Shown here: piece after piece, positions 7,567-16,112 of the stretch
How the letters are laid out: each line of letters begins with the position of its first letter
How positions within the stretch are numbered: the first letter of the stretch is position 1
Assembly (NCBI GenBank): GCA_023413895.1
Contig: JAEZOU010000071.1
Location: 1 to 29,578 of the forward strand
DNA: 29,578 nt
Direction: 5' to 3'
Origin: Bacteroidota bacterium
GTDB lineage: Bacteria; Bacteroidota; Bacteroidia; Bacteroidales; WCHB1-69
Made by a program: the position numbers and the translations under genes
The notes under the pieces: model-generated
What the model was told of the DNA's origin: nothing
The model's input: only the letters and a program-made list of their open reading frames with translations
Database searches by the model: none

Positions 7567-7926
7567 ATGAAAAAGTTTATCCCATTATTGTTCGCTGTTG
7601 TTGCTGTGTTTGGCCTCACCAGTTGCCAAAAAAATAGTGCTAAAGAGATTATTGGTCATACGTATGGAATGAGCTCTTCAGTGGAAAGTTATATGTTCTA
7701 CTTTTCTCCAAGTGGTATAGTAACTTATACCTATTCTGCTGGGGGACAAATAGACAATAATTCCCATCTTACATACGATATCGTGGGTGATGATGTAGAG
7801 ATTTACTTCGATTATTCCTCCTTTTGGCTCCCCGAAGCTCGAGGAACGCTCTTTGTTCATCTAACCTATGACCCAGAAGAGGATGTGCTACGTTATCTGT
7901 CTGATGTTTTGTATCGTTTAGATTAG
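7567..7926 (+). CDS. Small lipoprotein, copy 1
   Basis: The 119-aa protein starts with a lysine pair, a hydrophobic stretch and the lipobox LTSC, so C20 should be lipidated and the protein anchored in the envelope. The mature part (KNSAKEIIGHTYG..., ending SDVLYRLD) has alternating polar and aromatic residues suggestive of a small beta-rich domain. I do not recognise the family. A near-identical paralogue lies at 8310-8669: by my comparison only three of about 100 mature residues differ, while the signal peptides are quite different. It has its own promoter and is not part of the cas operon. Confidence 0.85.
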   Translation: MKKFIPLLFAVVAVFGLTSCQKNSAKEIIGHTYGMSSSVESYMFYFSPSGIVTYTYSAGGQIDNNSHLTYDIVGDDVEIYFDYSSFWLPEARGTLFVHLTYDPEEDVLRYLSDVLYRLD

Positions 7927-7954
7927 TCAAGGGGTGTTTTTCATGGTAAGAAAA
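7622..7954 (+). repeat. Direct repeat, copy 1 (lipoprotein gene body)
   Basis: These 333 bp match 8365-8697 with only a handful of substitutions and no indel. The repeat starts at the lipobox, covers the mature protein and stop codon, and continues about 28 bp past the stop. The promoter block is repeated separately at 7479-7508 and 8236-8265. Confidence 0.9.
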
Positions 7955-8001
7955 ATATGACAAGGAACGTTTTTTCTCTTCTGAAGAGTATCTTGCCATG
8001 A
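7941..8001 (+). terminator. Possible terminator hairpins after lipoprotein copy 1
   Basis: TCATGGTAAG (7941-7950) can pair with CTTGCCATGA (7992-8001) with one G-U pair, and CTCTT/AAGAG (7976-7988) forms a tight inner hairpin. No long T-run follows, so termination is only a guess. Confidence 0.3.
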
Positions 8002-8023
8002 TGATAAATACAGCCAATAAAAC

Positions 8024-8074
8024 TACTCTTAGGTGAGAGTAATACTGAATAAGAATTGTGTTGAGTCAGTATTA
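8024..8074. other. Paired inverted repeats in the gap between lipoprotein genes
   Basis: TACTCT/AGAGTA (8024-8041) and the 9-bp TAATACTGA/TCAGTATTA (8040-8074) lie back to back in a gap with no credible gene. The second stem overlaps the end of the first, so they could be alternative folds. The rest of the gap from 7927 to 8235 is AT-rich and shows nothing else. Confidence 0.35.
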
Positions 8075-8250
8075 TAAAATATTAATAGTCAATGTTTTAT
8101 AGTTTGAGGTGCTAATCAATAATTTTTACACTCTATTAATAGAGTTATCTCTTAATAAAGTTTCCTTCTCGGATTTTGTTTAACTGACTCCGGTAAAATT
8201 TGTGAAGTTGATGTGGTAATTAGAAAACTATAGTCCTTTTAATAATTTCG

Positions 8251-8258
8251 TATATTTG
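8251..8258 (+). promoter_or_regulatory. -7 box of the second small lipoprotein gene
   Basis: TATATTTG followed by CACCTT sits in the same 30-bp block as the promoter of copy 1. The sequence between this box and the ATG at 8310 is still recognisably similar to that of copy 1. Confidence 0.65.
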
Positions 8259-8309
8259 CACCTTGCTTCGATTTTTGAACAGAAGTCGTTCCGAGTTAAT
8301 TTTAATGTT

Positions 8310-8669
8310 ATGAAAAAGTTGTTGCTGTTATTCTTTGTCATCTTTTCCCTTATCGGTTTTACCGGTTGCCAAAAAAATAGTGCTAAAGAGATTATTGGTC
8401 ATACGTATGGAATGAGCTCTTCAGTGGAAAGTTATATGTTCTACTTTTCTCCAAGTGGTATAGTAACTTATACCTATTCTGCTGGAGGACAAATAGACAA
8501 TAATTCCCATTTTACATACGATATCGTGGGTGATGATGTAGAGATTTACTTCGATTCGTCCTCCTTATGGCTCCCCGAAGCTCGAGGAACACTCTTTGTT
8601 CATCTAACCTATGACCCAGAAGAGGATGTGCTACGTTATCTGTCTGATGTTTTGTATCGTTTAGATTAG
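8310..8669 (+). CDS. Small lipoprotein, copy 2
   Basis: This 119-aa paralogue of the preceding gene begins MKKLLLLFFVIFSLIGFTGC, with C20 as lipidation site. An in-frame ATG at 8256 lies inside the repeated promoter block, so I chose 8310, which gives a proper signal peptide and the same length as copy 1. The mature region differs from copy 1 at about three residues (F for L in NNSHxTY, and two in DxSSxW), but the signal peptide has largely different residues. Recent duplication, or gene conversion limited to the mature region, would explain this. Function unknown. Confidence 0.85.
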   Translation: MKKLLLLFFVIFSLIGFTGCQKNSAKEIIGHTYGMSSSVESYMFYFSPSGIVTYTYSAGGQIDNNSHFTYDIVGDDVEIYFDSSSLWLPEARGTLFVHLTYDPEEDVLRYLSDVLYRLD

Positions 8670-8697
8670 TCAAGGGGTGTTTTTCATGGTAAGAAAA
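8365..8697 (+). repeat. Direct repeat, copy 2 (lipoprotein gene body)
   Basis: Partner of 7622-7954, offset 743 bp. Similarity stops abruptly upstream of the lipobox codons and again in the A-run at 8697. Confidence 0.9.
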
Positions 8698-8710
8698 TAG
8701 GATCTGTTTT

Positions 8711-8743
8711 TTTGTCTTACATAATATATTTTTCGTATATTTG
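8711..8743 (+). promoter_or_regulatory. Promoter of the six-gene peptidase operon
   Basis: TTTG (8711-8714), 21 nt, then TATATTTG (8736-8743) is a close match to the Bacteroidota -33/-7 promoter. The string TCGTATATTTGCACCTT is the same as in front of both lipoprotein genes. The predicted start is near 8750, about 30 nt before the ATG at 8781. Confidence 0.7.
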
Positions 8744-8780
8744 CACCTTAATTTTGAAGGTTTAATTTAAAAATAATAGT

Positions 8781-10397
8781 ATGAAGAAAGTTTACTTTTT
8801 TGTCGCTTTTGTGATTTGTGTTTCAATGAGCTTATTTGCACAAACTCCTCTCGTTCAAGGAACTGGTGCTGTTGTTCCAGAGTATAATTTTATGTATTCT
8901 GAACAATATCCTGTTTATGAAGATGAGGATCAATTTGTAAATTATCATCTTTCTTATGGCAATGGAAAGAAAAATGAGCATCATTCGCTAGTTTATTATG
9001 ATAAATCTAGAAAATCGGTATATGAAGAGAATTTAAGTTTGCCTGTAGGATTTCGCTATATTCATTCTCACGTAGTTGGCGAAGTTGTGAATCTCTACTA
9101 TTATCTTATTGATAATAAAACTCAAAAATGTACAATTTATAGTGCAACTGCCTCCTTGTCAAGGTCTTCTAATGGTATTCAAGAGCTAAAACCTGAAGAG
9201 ATTTTTGTCCAAAATGTTGGGAAAAAAGCGGAAGTTTGGAGCTATGCTTCTCAATCTCCTGATGGTTCTAAATATGCTTTTGCTGTGGCATTATTAGATG
9301 GAAAAGATATTTTGAAAGGGATTTATATTGCTGCATACGATAATAGTGCTACCGAGTTGTGGAGCAATATCTATCAACCTCAAATTAAGGGAAATTCATT
9401 CTCTATTGAGGATATGAAATTCTCTGATAAAGGAAAAGTTGTGATGCTACTTTCTACAGCAACTAATGAAAAAAGAAAAGTCCTAAATCCTATGGCACAG
9501 CTTCTTTCATTCAACGAACATGATGTGATTTCGATGGAGATGCCTGCTAAATTTGGAACGATTTCATCTATGAAGATGATGATTCTACCCAATGGAAATT
9601 ATATGGTGGGCGGTTATTATGAAGAGAAAAAGTTGTTGACAGCAGGTTACTTTACCGCAATTTTCAATGAACGAGAAGAGGAGTTAGAGCATTCAACGGT
9701 GGTGCCTTTTGATGTGAAAACTAAAAATATTGGGCAAAACGATATTAATCCAAACGAAATAACAGAATGTAGAGGTTTGTATCAATTGGATAATGAATAT
9801 GTTGCTTTATTAGGTGAGCAAAGACAGACTATTATGTATGTTGATCAACGAACGGGTCAAAAAAGCTATTCTCATCGTTTAGGTAATATCCTTTGCACTT
9901 TAATTGCTAAGGATGGTGAAAATGTGGGTACTGAAGTGATACATAAAAGACAAGTTCTTGCCAATGGTGTGCAGATGGGAGAGCGCAATTCTGGTGAACG
10001 TAGAACTGCAATTAGAATCTTAGGATTTAATGTAAATGCCGGAGCTGGAGAACCAGTTTATCAATACCCTAATGGTGGCGTTTCGTTCTACCCCATAATT
10101 AAAGGTAGCGATATCTATTTTATGTATACTGATAATATTAAGAATTTTAATGGCAAAAATAAAAAGCCAGAAAGATTGATTATCAACGTTGCGCAGCCCA
10201 AACAAACTTGCGTTGTAATGGCAAAATTTGCCAATTTGGGCGATGTAGAACGTAAAGTGGTAATGCTTCCAACCAAACTGAAAGAGAGTTTTAACACAGT
10301 TTGGAATGTAGATGGTGACCGCGTTTATTTCGGTACTTTCGGTAAAGTCTATAGTATTTACCATTTCGATCTTGATGGTCAATGGAGTTGGGATTAA
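8781..10397 (+). CDS. Secreted protein of unknown function
   Basis: The 538-aa product has a clear signal peptide, MKKVYFFVAFVICVSMSLFA, with likely cleavage before QTPLVQG. After that it is soluble, rich in short beta-strand-like segments (for example WSYASQSPDGSKYAFAVALL, NGNYMVGGYY, DRVYFGTFGKVYSIYHF), which suggests a beta-propeller-like fold. I see no catalytic motif and no C-terminal sorting domain. It is the first gene of an operon, 10 nt before the M48 peptidase gene, so an envelope or periplasmic role linked to that protease is a reasonable inference. I do not recognise the family. Confidence 0.85.
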   Translation: MKKVYFFVAFVICVSMSLFAQTPLVQGTGAVVPEYNFMYSEQYPVYEDEDQFVNYHLSYGNGKKNEHHSLVYYDKSRKSVYEENLSLPVGFRYIHSHVVGEVVNLYYYLIDNKTQKCTIYSATASLSRSSNGIQELKPEEIFVQNVGKKAEVWSYASQSPDGSKYAFAVALLDGKDILKGIYIAAYDNSATELWSNIYQPQIKGNSFSIEDMKFSDKGKVVMLLSTATNEKRKVLNPMAQLLSFNEHDVISMEMPAKFGTISSMKMMILPNGNYMVGGYYEEKKLLTAGYFTAIFNEREEELEHSTVVPFDVKTKNIGQNDINPNEITECRGLYQLDNEYVALLGEQRQTIMYVDQRTGQKSYSHRLGNILCTLIAKDGENVGTEVIHKRQVLANGVQMGERNSGERRTAIRILGFNVNAGAGEPVYQYPNGGVSFYPIIKGSDIYFMYTDNIKNFNGKNKKPERLIINVAQPKQTCVVMAKFANLGDVERKVVMLPTKLKESFNTVWNVDGDRVYFGTFGKVYSIYHFDLDGQWSWD

Positions 10398-10407
10398 TAT
10401 TTGAACT

Positions 10408-12504
10408 ATGAAAAGAATATTATTATTGTTTTGGGTACTCTTTGCACTCTCTACTACACAAGCGCAATCTGTTTTTAATTACGAACCTTTACAATCGGTA
10501 GGGCCTATTCCTGCCGATTTTACTTATTATGTTGACAAAGGTGCTAACGATGAAAAAGGAGTTTATAAATACTTGGTAGAAAGTGGCTTGTTGGTGTATG
10601 GATCTCCAATGAATGAGTATGTGGAGAATGTTGCCGACAATCTGTTAGAAGAAGGTTTCCGTAGTTTGCGTCAGGAGTTGCGTTTTTATATTTTGCGTCG
10701 TTCTGATGTAAATGCATATAGTTATGCGAATGGTATGATCGTTGTAACAACGGGACTTATTGCTCAACTTCAGAATGAGAGCGAGTTGGCTTTTATTTTA
10801 GCACACGAGATTGCCCATTATGCTGAGAAACATATCGAAAAAGAGAAGAAAGTTAAGAAAAAGGATAAAAAATATGATGTTGGTGGATTTTTGCGTATGG
10901 TTCGGAGCCGCGAACAAGAAACGGAAGCCGACCGTATCGCTTTTGAACGCTATTATCGAAACTCGAAATATAGCTACGAAGCTCTTGATGGTGTTTTCGA
11001 TGTGCTTCAATATTCCTACCTCCCTTTTGATGAAGTTGAGTTTAAAAGAGCGTTTGTTGAGTCTGAATATTATACTTTTCCCGATAAGTATTTTATTTCG
11101 GCAGTAACGCCTATTCGTAGTCGTGAAGATTATGTAGATACACTGTTGACACATCCAAATTTGGCAAAACGTCGCGAATGGATTGCCAATCAAGTGGAAC
11201 GAAAAAGTGATGAAAATCGTGCTCGTTTTATTCAATCTGAAGAATTGTTTTATAAACTTCGCCATCAAGCACGATGCGAAACTATCAATATCGATCTTAC
11301 TTTCCATCAGTATGATGCAGCTTTGTATAATACATACGTTCTGCTAGATGAATATCCTAATGATCCTTTCCTTTGTCAAGCTTGGGTTGCTGGAATTTAC
11401 GGATTCGCAATGCATAAGTTAGAGGGAAATGGAAATGACCACATCTCGAAATCTGATTTGGTTGAAGGTGAGCAGCAGCGACTTACCCATTTCTTGTCTA
11501 AAATTTCCCGTGATGAATGTGCTTTGTTAGCATTGCGCTTCGCTTGGAACTATGCAAAAATATTCCCCGAAAACTCCTACTTTAAACAAGTTGCAGGTGA
11601 AATTATTGAAGTATTGTCTGAAAAAGGAAAGATGAAATATCAGAACTACTCTGATTATGCTATGGGAATTGACCCTGCGACAATTCCTGTAGATACAACG
11701 GTTAAGAAAACAGAAACCGAAAAGAAGGGGAAGTATGATAAAATTAAAAATCAGCAAGGAAATGAACGTGAAAAGGTGCTCCCTAACGAGGATTTTGATA
11801 CCAAAAACTATATGTTGGTGGATTTACGTGCCGATGAAGAGTTTTGGAAATTGTATTACGATGCTTTAGATGAAGAGGAGGATGAGAAGTTGATAGGAGA
11901 GAAAAATGCAATGTCTGAGCGTTTTATTGTTTGGCATCCGCAATTCTATCGCTTCCGTTGGGGAAAAGATGCTCCCATAGATAAAGATAAGGTGTTGGAT
12001 AAAGTTGTGGATATATCACTGAAAAAACGTGACCTGAATGCCTCCCGTCCCGATGCGGAAAGTATGATTCTTCAATCAGATGAGATGTATAACCATTACT
12101 GCAAACTACAACTATGGAGTTACGATTTTCTTCAAATGGGTGATGCTAAGATGTTCCTCTATCAGTCATGTGGCATTCAACCCACTTGCGATGTCTTGGG
12201 TACCCAATATCTGAATCTGCTCTACGCCGTTTCTGTGCCAGACAGAATATCATTATCTTCAGCTTGGTTTGGAGCTATCTATACGATTTCTTTGCTGCCC
12301 GTCGCAACGCCCTTTGCAGTCTTCAATTCAATATTGTATTATCACGATGTGGAATGTGTCTTTATGTTGTATGATATGGTTGAATCAGAACCGCTTATTA
12401 TGGATAATTATACGGCATCTACGTTAGTGCCCCGTGCAGAGATAGAAAATGCGATTTATCGCTTTTATCATAATATTACCCCAAAGAAAGGAGGTGGAAA
12501 ATGA
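10408..12504 (+). CDS. M48-family zinc metallopeptidase, exported
   Basis: The 698-aa protein has a signal peptide (cleavage near TQAQ, residue 20). Its peptidase domain carries the zinc motif HEIAH at 133-137 and the third ligand E173 in ETEADRIA, the M48 (HtpX/Oma1/BepA-like) signature. Upstream, NAYSYANGMIVVTTGLI is also typical of this family. Residues 275 onward form a long helical, tetratricopeptide-like region, with a hydrophobic stretch around 630-650. Periplasmic M48 proteins of the BepA type act on outer-membrane protein quality, and the next gene encodes a beta-barrel-like protein. The stop overlaps that gene's ATG by 4 nt, so the two are translation-coupled. Confidence 0.88.
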   Translation: MKRILLLFWVLFALSTTQAQSVFNYEPLQSVGPIPADFTYYVDKGANDEKGVYKYLVESGLLVYGSPMNEYVENVADNLLEEGFRSLRQELRFYILRRSDVNAYSYANGMIVVTTGLIAQLQNESELAFILAHEIAHYAEKHIEKEKKVKKKDKKYDVGGFLRMVRSREQETEADRIAFERYYRNSKYSYEALDGVFDVLQYSYLPFDEVEFKRAFVESEYYTFPDKYFISAVTPIRSREDYVDTLLTHPNLAKRREWIANQVERKSDENRARFIQSEELFYKLRHQARCETINIDLTFHQYDAALYNTYVLLDEYPNDPFLCQAWVAGIYGFAMHKLEGNGNDHISKSDLVEGEQQRLTHFLSKISRDECALLALRFAWNYAKIFPENSYFKQVAGEIIEVLSEKGKMKYQNYSDYAMGIDPATIPVDTTVKKTETEKKGKYDKIKNQQGNEREKVLPNEDFDTKNYMLVDLRADEEFWKLYYDALDEEEDEKLIGEKNAMSERFIVWHPQFYRFRWGKDAPIDKDKVLDKVVDISLKKRDLNASRPDAESMILQSDEMYNHYCKLQLWSYDFLQMGDAKMFLYQSCGIQPTCDVLGTQYLNLLYAVSVPDRISLSSAWFGAIYTISLLPVATPFAVFNSILYYHDVECVFMLYDMVESEPLIMDNYTASTLVPRAEIENAIYRFYHNITPKKGGGK

Positions 12505-13139
12505 GAAAGTTTTTAACTGTTTGTTTGTTCGTTCTCTGCTTGGGAACAGCATCTGAAGCGCAAAATGTCGGTTTTATAGGTCGCCGCTTTATTGTGAATG
12601 CCGATTTGAGCTTGTCTCCCGCTTTTACCTTACCCAATTTTATTAGTAATGAAGGTAAATATTGGCACTTTAACTACAACTTTTCTCCAGGTTTTGAGAT
12701 TATTGCAGGACAGAAAATTACTGTAGGGCCCTATTTTAATTTCTTTACCACAGCATTTCGTAGTAAAGATTATTATGATTTGACGGCAATGGGTGCTGGA
12801 GCTTTTTTTAAAATCTATCTTGGAAAAAACGCAGTGGCTCCGTTAGGAAGATATTTCCGCGTGCAATTCGATTGGTTTTCTTTTAATTACAAACTCCAAG
12901 ATGTGGAGAATGCTCTACCTTCGGAAAGAGAAAATAGTTTTGGAGTGAAGTTGGAATATGGTCGTGATTTTGTACTTTGCCAACGCTTGAAATTGAATTA
13001 CGGCTTTTTTCTTGGCGCCACAATGTCAGGATATAAATTCTTTGATTTTCATTATGATGTGGTTGAAACCGCAAAAACAAGAGTGCTGGAGAATTACTGC
13101 ATTGGATTGAAATTGGGAATAGGTTTTGTCGCTTTTTAA
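12501..13139 (+). CDS. Outer-membrane beta-barrel-like protein
   Basis: The 212-aa product has a signal peptide ending near SEA (residue 20). After it come alternating amphipathic segments with many aromatics (FNYNFSPGFEIIAG, VGPYFNFFTTAF, GKYFRVQFDWFSFNYKL-like stretches), and it ends in phenylalanine (GIGFVAF), as beta-barrel proteins often do. No enzyme motif is visible. Its ATG overlaps the stop of the M48 gene, so it may be a substrate, partner or membrane anchor of that protease. The family is not recognised precisely. Confidence 0.78.
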   Translation: MRKFLTVCLFVLCLGTASEAQNVGFIGRRFIVNADLSLSPAFTLPNFISNEGKYWHFNYNFSPGFEIIAGQKITVGPYFNFFTTAFRSKDYYDLTAMGAGAFFKIYLGKNAVAPLGRYFRVQFDWFSFNYKLQDVENALPSERENSFGVKLEYGRDFVLCQRLKLNYGFFLGATMSGYKFFDFHYDVVETAKTRVLENYCIGLKLGIGFVAF

Positions 13140-13163
13140 TTGAAACTATATAAATTATTGATA

Positions 13164-15221
13164 ATGAAAAAAATTTTTGTTCTTATGTTCGGAATTGCTG
13201 CACTTTTGGCAGGTTGTAAAACAGAAGAAGAGGTGAAAGAATCAGCACAATCATTTAATTATGTTGTAGATCACTTTGCAGATGTCGAAATTATGCGTTA
13301 TCAGGTAGATAATTGGGATTCGCTCTCCCTAAATCAAAAGAAATTGGTGTACTACCTAAGTGAAGCGGCACTCTGCGGAAGAGATATTATCTTCGACCAA
13401 AATTGTGCTTACAATATATTGATTAAAAATGCTTTGGAAGCAATTGTTGAGACTTATTCAGGCGATAAATCAACCCAAGATTGGAAGATGTTTATGGAGT
13501 ATGTGAAACGTTTTTGGTTCTCTAACGGAATCCATCACCACTACTCTTACGCCAAATTTTATCCCGAAATCTCGAAAGAGTATTTTGTTTCGCTGATGAA
13601 TAATTCTGATAAAAATAAAATTTTTGCAGGTGATCAAATTCAACAGAAAATAGTTATGGATTTGATTGCTAATGTGGTTTTTGATACAACAAAAGTTTCC
13701 TTGAAAGTGAGTCAAGATCCCAATGCAGATTTGGTACAAAGTTCAGCTGTCAATTTTTACAGAAATGTAACTCAACAGGAGGTGGAAGAGTATTACGAAT
13801 ATTATAGAAATAGTTTAGGAAAAGCTTACGACCCAGAGAAACCTATATCCTTAGGCCTTAATTCACAGTTGGTTAAAGATTTGGAGCTAAATAAAGTTTA
13901 TGAACGTGTCTATTGTACGGAAGGATTGTATGCACAACCTTTGCAAAAGGTGGTTTTCTGGTTACAGAAAGCTGCGGAAGTAGCAGAAAATGAGGCACAA
14001 AAGGAACACATTGCAACCTTAATAGATTACTACCAAACCGGAGATCTTTTTACGTGGGATAGATACAATGTGCAGTGGGTAGAAGATACACAATCTTTTG
14101 TGGATTATGTGAATGGTTTTATTGAAGTGTATAACGACCCAATGGGAAGAAAAGCAACTTGGGAAGCTGTTGTGGATTATAAAGATTTGAAAAATTCACG
14201 CCGTACGGAGATTATCAGCCAAAATGCTCAGTGGTTTGAAAACAATTCTCCGATTGCGGATAAGTTTAAAAAGGAAAATGTGAAAGGTGTTACGGCCAAA
14301 GTAATAACAGTGGCTCATCTTGGTGGCGATTGTTTCCCTGCAACGCCAATCGGTATTAACCTCCCGAATGCCAATTGGATTCGTAAGGAACATGGCTCTA
14401 AATCGGTAACGATGGAGAATATTGTGTATGCATACGCACAAGCAAGAATGAAAAATGGAACTACTGATGAGTTTTATTTCTCTGAATATGAGATTGATAT
14501 GAATGAAAAATATGGCTATGTTGCCGATAACCTACTAACCGATATGCACGAGTGCTTGGGGCATGGCTCTGGACAAATGTTGCCAGGTGTAAGTGATGAT
14601 TTACTGAAAAATTATCACTCCGTGATTGAAGAAACTCGCGCAGACCTCTTCTCGCTCTACTTCTTGGCAGATCCTAAGTTGGTTGAACTTGGACTTCTTC
14701 CGGAAGAAGATGCTTACCAAGCAGGTTACTATCGTTTTATCGTTAATGGCTTAATGCTTCAATTGAATCGTATCAATCCCGGTGAGCAGATTACGGAGGC
14801 TCACATGCGTAATCGTGCTATTATTGCCAATTGGTGTTATGAAAATGGACGTGCCGATAACGTAATAGAAATGGTTACTCGTGATGGAAAAACTTATGTT
14901 AAAGTTAATGATTATCAGAAACTTCGTGAGCTTTTCGGTAAATTGTTAGCATATGTCCAAGAGATTAAATCTATGGGTAATTATAAAGCTGCTGCAGACT
15001 TAGTCGAGAAATATGGTGTTAAAGTGAATCCATCATTGCACCAAGAGGTACTCGAACGTTTCGCTAAATTGGATATTGCTCCGTATGGCGGTTTTGTTAA
15101 TCCTAAATTTGTAGTTGAGAAAGATAAAGATGGAAATATTACCGATATTAAGTTGGATTATTCTGAAACATACGTTGACCAGATGATGCGTTATGCTCAT
15201 GAATATTCAACATTAAAATAG
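13164..15221 (+). CDS. Dipeptidyl-peptidase III (M49) lipoprotein
   Basis: DPP III removes dipeptides from the N-terminus of short peptides. The zinc motif HECLGH is at residues 462-467, and the second motif EETRAD, with the third ligand glutamate, is at 489-494. Both fit family M49, and HECLGH is the form known from Bacteroides enzymes. At 685 aa the length is normal. I chose ATG 13164 because it gives a signal sequence with lipobox LAGC (C18), placing the enzyme on an envelope membrane; an in-frame TTG at 13140 would hide it. It is 24 nt after the barrel gene and 6 nt before the next one. A role in peptide feeding by an amino-acid fermenter is likely. Confidence 0.92.
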   Translation: MKKIFVLMFGIAALLAGCKTEEEVKESAQSFNYVVDHFADVEIMRYQVDNWDSLSLNQKKLVYYLSEAALCGRDIIFDQNCAYNILIKNALEAIVETYSGDKSTQDWKMFMEYVKRFWFSNGIHHHYSYAKFYPEISKEYFVSLMNNSDKNKIFAGDQIQQKIVMDLIANVVFDTTKVSLKVSQDPNADLVQSSAVNFYRNVTQQEVEEYYEYYRNSLGKAYDPEKPISLGLNSQLVKDLELNKVYERVYCTEGLYAQPLQKVVFWLQKAAEVAENEAQKEHIATLIDYYQTGDLFTWDRYNVQWVEDTQSFVDYVNGFIEVYNDPMGRKATWEAVVDYKDLKNSRRTEIISQNAQWFENNSPIADKFKKENVKGVTAKVITVAHLGGDCFPATPIGINLPNANWIRKEHGSKSVTMENIVYAYAQARMKNGTTDEFYFSEYEIDMNEKYGYVADNLLTDMHECLGHGSGQMLPGVSDDLLKNYHSVIEETRADLFSLYFLADPKLVELGLLPEEDAYQAGYYRFIVNGLMLQLNRINPGEQITEAHMRNRAIIANWCYENGRADNVIEMVTRDGKTYVKVNDYQKLRELFGKLLAYVQEIKSMGNYKAAADLVEKYGVKVNPSLHQEVLERFAKLDIAPYGGFVNPKFVVEKDKDGNITDIKLDYSETYVDQMMRYAHEYSTLK

Positions 15222-15227
15222 TTAGTT

Positions 15228-16109
15228 ATGAAAATTACTGTATTTGTAAAGAACTATGCAAGAGTTGGATATGCCAAAGAAGATATCCAAGAAATTGATT
15301 ATAAAGAGGCTGAAGTTATCTATAACGATAATAAAGATGTGCTTGAAGAGAGTCATTACTCTCCCGAAAATCAATGTTTAAGCCGTTTGGTAAATGAGTA
15401 TGACGAAAATAATAAGTTGATCCACTCTTTGTTGTATGATGAAGAGGGAGAACTGGCGAAAAAAACTGTCTGTCAGTATGATGGTGAAGGCGATTTGTGC
15501 GAACGTTCCGATTTCTATGGTGAAGAAGGAATGGTTTATACCTCACGTTTCGTTTATGAAAATCATCTTCCTATTCGTCAAGATGCTTACGATGATGACG
15601 AATTTTCCTATACGGAGAAAGAGATGGAGTATAAAGATGGCCTGTTGGTAAAGCAGGTTGATTATGACGATTTCGGTGAAAAACAATATATTCATCAATA
15701 TACTTATAACGAGAATAGAGAGATGGTATCTTACGTTAGAGATGAAGTGAAAGATAAAGATCGTCGTACATTTCTATATACTTACGAAGATGGAAAGAAA
15801 GTGAAGGAGTTGATTTACAACTATTCAGACACCTTGATAGCGGCAAAATATTTTGTTTACGACGAGAAAGGTCGTTTGATTGAGGAGGAAGATGAGGATT
15901 TGGATTCCTATCAAAAAATGGTGTATCAGTACGAAGAAAACCATCTTGCGTCGGTAACTCGTTATAACAAAGAAGAGAAAGAAGTGGCACGTACAGAGTT
16001 TTTTGTTGATGAGCAGGGGAGAGATTCTAAAATGATGAACTACGCTTTAGATGAAGTTGACCCTGAAAATCTGCGTCTCATCTCCGAAATTTCGTACGAA
16101 AGAGAATAG
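15228..16109 (+). CDS. YD-repeat-like acidic protein
   Basis: The 293-aa product is very acidic and made of loosely repeated units of the kind YxYDExGxL. Examples are VNEYDENNKLI, VCQYDGEGDLC, YTYNENREMV, FVYDEKGRLIEE and VYQYEENHLAS. The pattern resembles RHS/YD repeats. Unlike most YD-repeat proteins it has no signal peptide and no toxin-like C-terminal domain, so it probably stays in the cytoplasm. It lies between the DPP III gene and thpR with gaps of 6 and 3 nt. No function can be stated. Confidence 0.8.
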   Translation: MKITVFVKNYARVGYAKEDIQEIDYKEAEVIYNDNKDVLEESHYSPENQCLSRLVNEYDENNKLIHSLLYDEEGELAKKTVCQYDGEGDLCERSDFYGEEGMVYTSRFVYENHLPIRQDAYDDDEFSYTEKEMEYKDGLLVKQVDYDDFGEKQYIHQYTYNENREMVSYVRDEVKDKDRRTFLYTYEDGKKVKELIYNYSDTLIAAKYFVYDEKGRLIEEEDEDLDSYQKMVYQYEENHLASVTRYNKEEKEVARTEFFVDEQGRDSKMMNYALDEVDPENLRLISEISYERE

Positions 16110-16112
16110 CCG

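Noticed and set aside
12168..12374. 68-codon + strand frame inside the M48 gene
   Set aside because: It is an out-of-frame shadow of a well-supported gene.
13140..13163. TTG start eight codons upstream for the DPP III gene
   Set aside because: The ATG at 13164 directly gives a proper lipoprotein signal with LAGC.
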